Source of the DNA: Paracoccus isoporae
GTDB taxonomy: Bacteria > Pseudomonadota > Alphaproteobacteria > Rhodobacterales > Rhodobacteraceae
Assembly: GCF_900101865.1 (NCBI RefSeq)
Contig: NZ_FNAH01000007.1
Coordinates: 62,001 to 126,000, forward strand
Length of the DNA: 64,000 bases
Direction of reading: 5' to 3'
Shown here piece by piece: positions 61,350-64,000 of the stretch. Every line of letters begins with the position of its first letter. Positions within the stretch are counted from its first letter, which is position 1. Position numbers and translations under genes: made by a program. The notes under the pieces were generated by a model. That model made no database searches. It saw only the letters and a list, made by a program, of their open reading frames with translations, and had not been told where the DNA came from.

Positions 61350-62119
61350 GCCGCCTCCGCCGGGGGCTCCTTTGCGCCGGTCATGAAGGCCACCGCGTCG
61401 GACATGGTGTAGTCGTCCGGGCGGATCACGCAATGCCGCCGCCCGAGGCGGTGGACATGGATGCGGTCGGCCACCTCGAACACATGCGGCATGTTATGCG
61501 AGATCAGCACGATGGGCAGGCCGCGCGACTTCACGTCCTGGATCAGATCCAGCACCTTGCGGCTTTCCTTGACCCCGAGTGCGGCGGTCGGCTCGTCCAT
61601 GATGACCACCTTGGACCCGAAGGCGGCGGCACGCGCCACCGCCACGCCCTGACGCTGGCCGCCCGAAAGGGTCTCGACCGGCTGGTCGATGTTCTGGATC
61701 GTCATCAGCCCCAGATCCGACAGCTTCTCGCGCGCCACGCGGCGCATCTCGGCCTGGTCGAGCTGTTTGAGCCATTTGCCCGCGAAGCCCGGTTTGCGGA
61801 TCTCGCGCCCCATGAACATGTTGTCGGCGATGGACAGCGCCGGGGAGAGCGCGAGGGTCTGGTAGACCGTCTCGATCCCCGCCTCGCGCGCATCCATGGG
61901 CGAGGCGAAGCTGACGGGCTTTCCGTCCAGCTCGATGGTGCCGTCATCGACCTGAACTGCGCCCGACAGCGCCTTGATGAGGCTGGATTTGCCGGCGCCA
62001 TTGTCACCGATCACCGCCAGCACCTCGCCGGGATAAAGGTCGAAATCCGCCCGGTCCAGGGCCGTCACCCGGCCATAGCGTTTCACCAGCCCGCGGGCCT
62101 TGAGAAGAGGCGTGTTCAT
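61346..62119 (-). CDS. frcA: Sugar ABC transporter ATP-binding protein (FrcA-like)
   Basis: A 257-residue single ATPase domain of the CUT2 family. Walker A is IGDNGAGKSSLI, the signature is LSGGQRQGVAVARA and Walker B is VIMDEPTAALG. Unlike RbsA it has only one ATPase domain, which is the FrcA arrangement. It overlaps the permease by 4 bp and the kinase gene by 4 bp. Confidence 0.92.
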   Translation of the reverse strand: MNTPLLKARGLVKRYGRVTALDRADFDLYPGEVLAVIGDNGAGKSSLIKALSGAVQVDDGTIELDGKPVSFASPMDAREAGIETVYQTLALSPALSIADNMFMGREIRKPGFAGKWLKQLDQAEMRRVAREKLSDLGLMTIQNIDQPVETLSGGQRQGVAVARAAAFGSKVVIMDEPTAALGVKESRKVLDLIQDVKSRGLPIVLISHNMPHVFEVADRIHVHRLGRRHCVIRPDDYTMSDAVAFMTGAKEPPAEAA

Positions 62120-63195
62120 GCCGAGACCTTTCTGATCCACTGGTCGATGGCGACCGCGAGAATGATGAGCCAGCCGGTCGCGAAGACCTGCCACAGCACG
62201 TCCACCCCGGCGAGGCGCAGCCCGGACTGGAACACGCCGACGATCAGCGCCCCGAACAGCGCGCCCAGGATCGAGCCGCGCCCGCCGAAAAGCGAGATCC
62301 CCCCGATCACCACGGCGGTGATGGATTGCAGATTGCCTTCGTAGAAGCTCTGCGGCGAAATCGAGCCGACCCGGCCGATGGAGGCCCATCCGGCAATCGC
62401 GCAGATCAGCCCGGCGAGGATATAGACCGAGCGCAGCACCTTGTCGGTCTTGATCCCGGCCAGTTCGGCGGCCTCCTTGTCGTCGCCCACCGCGTAGACA
62501 TGGCGGCCCCAGGCGGTCTTGTTCAGCATCACCCACAGCACGATGAAGATCAGGATCATCAGCAGCGATCCCAGCGTGATCTGCGCCCCGCCGATGGGGA
62601 TGGAGATGCCGAAGAATTTCAGGAACGGCGCGCTGGCGTCGATATCGGCGCCGCGGATCGATTGTGCGCCCGACAGCCACAGGATCAGCGCGTAGAACAC
62701 GTTCCACGTTCCCAGCGTGGTGATGAAGGGCGGCAGCTTGACCAGCGTCACCAGCACGCCGTTGAGCCAGCCGCAGGCGGCGCCGAGCAGGAAGGAGACG
62801 GGCAGGGCGATGACCGATGGCACGCCCATCGATACGGCGAGCTTGCCCGCCACGACTGAGCTGAGCACCATGATCGCCGCGACCGACAGATCGATCCCGG
62901 CGGTGATGATGACCAGCGATTGCGCCGCCGCCAGCATGCCGATGATCGAGACCTGCTGCATGATCAGCGACAGGTTGAAGGCCGAGAAGAAGTTGTTGGC
63001 GATAAAGCCGAACACGATCAGCGACAGCACCAGCACGATTACCGGCACCATGGTCGGGTTGCCGTGCAGGAAATGCTGGGCACGGTCCATGAACCCGCCA
63101 TGGCTGCGCTCGAAACTGGCGACGCTGCGGTCGCTTTCGTCCAGTGAGTTCTCGAAGTCCTGACGCTTGGCGCGCGTCTCGTCGGTTTCGGTCAC
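62116..63195 (-). CDS. frcC: Sugar ABC transporter permease (FrcC-like)
   Basis: A 359-residue CUT2-family permease. After a ~45-residue hydrophilic N-terminus come about eight to ten membrane helices, with motifs AGIDLSVAAIMVLSSVVAG, GGISLFGGRGSILGA and VLWQVFATG. It takes up fructose, ribose or mannose-like sugars with FrcB and FrcA. It ends in an ATGA overlap with frcA. Confidence 0.92.
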   Translation of the reverse strand: MTETDETRAKRQDFENSLDESDRSVASFERSHGGFMDRAQHFLHGNPTMVPVIVLVLSLIVFGFIANNFFSAFNLSLIMQQVSIIGMLAAAQSLVIITAGIDLSVAAIMVLSSVVAGKLAVSMGVPSVIALPVSFLLGAACGWLNGVLVTLVKLPPFITTLGTWNVFYALILWLSGAQSIRGADIDASAPFLKFFGISIPIGGAQITLGSLLMILIFIVLWVMLNKTAWGRHVYAVGDDKEAAELAGIKTDKVLRSVYILAGLICAIAGWASIGRVGSISPQSFYEGNLQSITAVVIGGISLFGGRGSILGALFGALIVGVFQSGLRLAGVDVLWQVFATGWLIILAVAIDQWIRKVSA

Positions 63196-63225
63196 CGCGT
63201 GTCCTCCTCCGCCTGATTGCGATGA

Positions 63226-63248
63226 ACCGGCGGCGCCGTGCCGCCGGT
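63226..63248 (-). other. Intercistronic hairpin between frcB and frcC
   Basis: A perfect 9-bp stem, ACCGGCGGC with GCCGCCGGT, and a 5-base loop lie in the 78-bp gap after the binding-protein gene. No T-run follows; likely an mRNA stability element. Confidence 0.5.
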
Positions 63249-63273
63249 CTGCGATGTCATTCGCGGGGCGGGA

Positions 63274-64000
63274 TCAGCCCCAGCACTGCTCCAGAGCTTC
63301 CTCGGAGGTGATCGAGTCGATCCCCTGCACCGGGCTGTCCGTCACCAGCGTCACCCCGGTGTCGAAGAAATCGAGCCCTTCGGTGTTCTCGGGCAGGCTG
63401 CCGTCATCGGCATAGGCGCGGATCGCCTCGATCCCCTGTGATGCCATGTCCAGCGGGAACTGCATGGAGGTCGCGCCGATCACCCCGTCCTGCACGTTCT
63501 GCACGCCGGGGCAGCCGCCGTCGATCGACACGATGGTCGCCTGATCGGTCAGCCCGACAGCGTTCAGCGCCTCGTAAGCGCCGGCGGCGGCGGGTTCGTT
63601 GATCGTATAGACCAGGTTGATGCCCGGATCCTGCTGGAGCAGGTTTTCCATCGCCTGACGCCCGCCATCCTCGTTGCCGTCGGTGACGTCATGGCCGACG
63701 ATGCGCGGATCGTCCTCATCCCCGATCCGGGTCTCGTCATTCACCTCGATCCCGAAGCCCTGCATGAAGCCCTGGTTGCGCAGGTAATCGACCGAGACCT
63801 GCGACGGGTTCAGGTCGAGAAAGGCGATCTTCGCGTTCTCGGCCTCGTCGCCCATGGTCGCCGCCGCCCATTGGCCGATCAGTTCGCCCGCCCGGAAATT
63901 GTCTGTGGCGAAGGTGGCGTCGGCGGTGTCGGCCGGCTCGAACGGCGTGTCGAGCGCGATGACCAGCAGGTCGTTGTTGCGCGCCTGCTCGATCGCCGGG
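63274..64000 (-). CDS. frcB: Sugar ABC transporter substrate-binding protein, C-terminal part
   Basis: The 5' end and signal peptide lie beyond the window. The 242 visible residues match the CUT2/RbsB-like periplasmic-binding fold: [27 protein letters not shown] and the ligand-binding [16 protein letters not shown]. It is the first gene of frcBCAK and supplies fructose-type sugars to the permease. The substrate is inferred from the operon. Confidence 0.87.
   Translation of the reverse strand, partial: PAIEQARNNDLLVIALDTPFEPADTADATFATDNFRAGELIGQWAAATMGDEAENAKIAFLDLNPSQVSVDYLRNQGFMQGFGIEVNDETRIGDEDDPRIVGHDVTDGNEDGGRQAMENLLQQDPGINLVYTINEPAAAGAYEALNAVGLTDQATIVSIDGGCPGVQNVQDGVIGATSMQFPLDMASQGIEAIRAYADDGSLPENTEGLDFFDTGVTLVTDSPVQGIDSITSEEALEQCWG

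Overview
The window is GC-rich DNA, densely packed with catabolic operons, most likely from an alphaproteobacterium of the Rhodobacteraceae (Paracoccus/Roseobacter-like). The grounds are the eutABCDE ectoine block preceded by a Usp gene, the paired Hint-domain proteins, TctABC and Frc-type sugar transporters, and the many 4-bp ATGA/GTGA gene overlaps. The species call is an inference. No rRNA, tRNA, CRISPR array, insertion sequence or origin was seen. The window could be a catabolic chromosomal region or a megaplasmid.

Layout. (1) 1-4945: 3' end of a universal stress protein gene, then eutA-eutB-eutC-eutD(doeA)-eutE(doeB) for (hydroxy)ectoine breakdown. (2) 5351-6961: a Hint-domain protein and a small exported protein. 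(3) 7133-11246: pxpA, fused pxpBC and a biotin carboxylase/BCCP, a 5-oxoprolinase or split urea-carboxylase-like block. (4) 11402-16042: an unfamiliar coiled-coil membrane protein, a ClpP-fold exported protein and a large PIG-L-family protein with an altered metal motif. (5) 16106-29486: an oxidative sugar-acid region with a DHDPS-family lyase, a uronate-dehydrogenase-like enzyme, a GntR regulator, an SMP-30 lactonase, a LacI regulator at the end of a tctCBA operon, and divergently an IlvD/Edd dehydratase, a 2-oxoglutarate-semialdehyde dehydrogenase (KGSADH), an RraA-like protein and a 2-hydroxyacid dehydrogenase. (6) 29534-31804: topoisomerase IB and a DMT exporter. (7) 31858-34410: dgoA, dgoK and a lactonase, with the tail of a destroyed SDR dehydrogenase upstream. 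(8) 34549-39093: an RND efflux pump and its adaptor. (9) 39240-50407: a large hydroxyproline regulon. (10) 50633-55301: an outer-membrane protein, PutA and its Lrp-type regulator. (11) 55407-60392: an RTX/Hint protein, an MDR-family reductase and a class III aminotransferase. (12) 60729-64000: frcK-frcA-frcC-frcB, with frcB cut by the window end.

How the parts connect. The hydroxyproline regulon has an ABC importer, 4-hydroxyproline epimerase, a D-hydroxyproline dehydrogenase-like flavoprotein and a pyrroline-4-hydroxy-2-carboxylate deaminase. This route gives 2-oxoglutarate semialdehyde. An aconitase-X-type cis-3-hydroxyproline dehydratase, a second proline-racemase homologue and a pyrroline-2-carboxylate reductase would give L-proline, which PutA nearby oxidises to glutamate. 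The KGSADH the first route needs is absent from this regulon; only the last ~27 codons of one survive in its main promoter region. The intact KGSADH at 26234-27748, in the sugar-acid operon, may serve both pathways. The same spaced palindrome, ATAC-N5-GTAT, occurs three times in the regulon's two control regions and is a good candidate operator for its GntR regulator.
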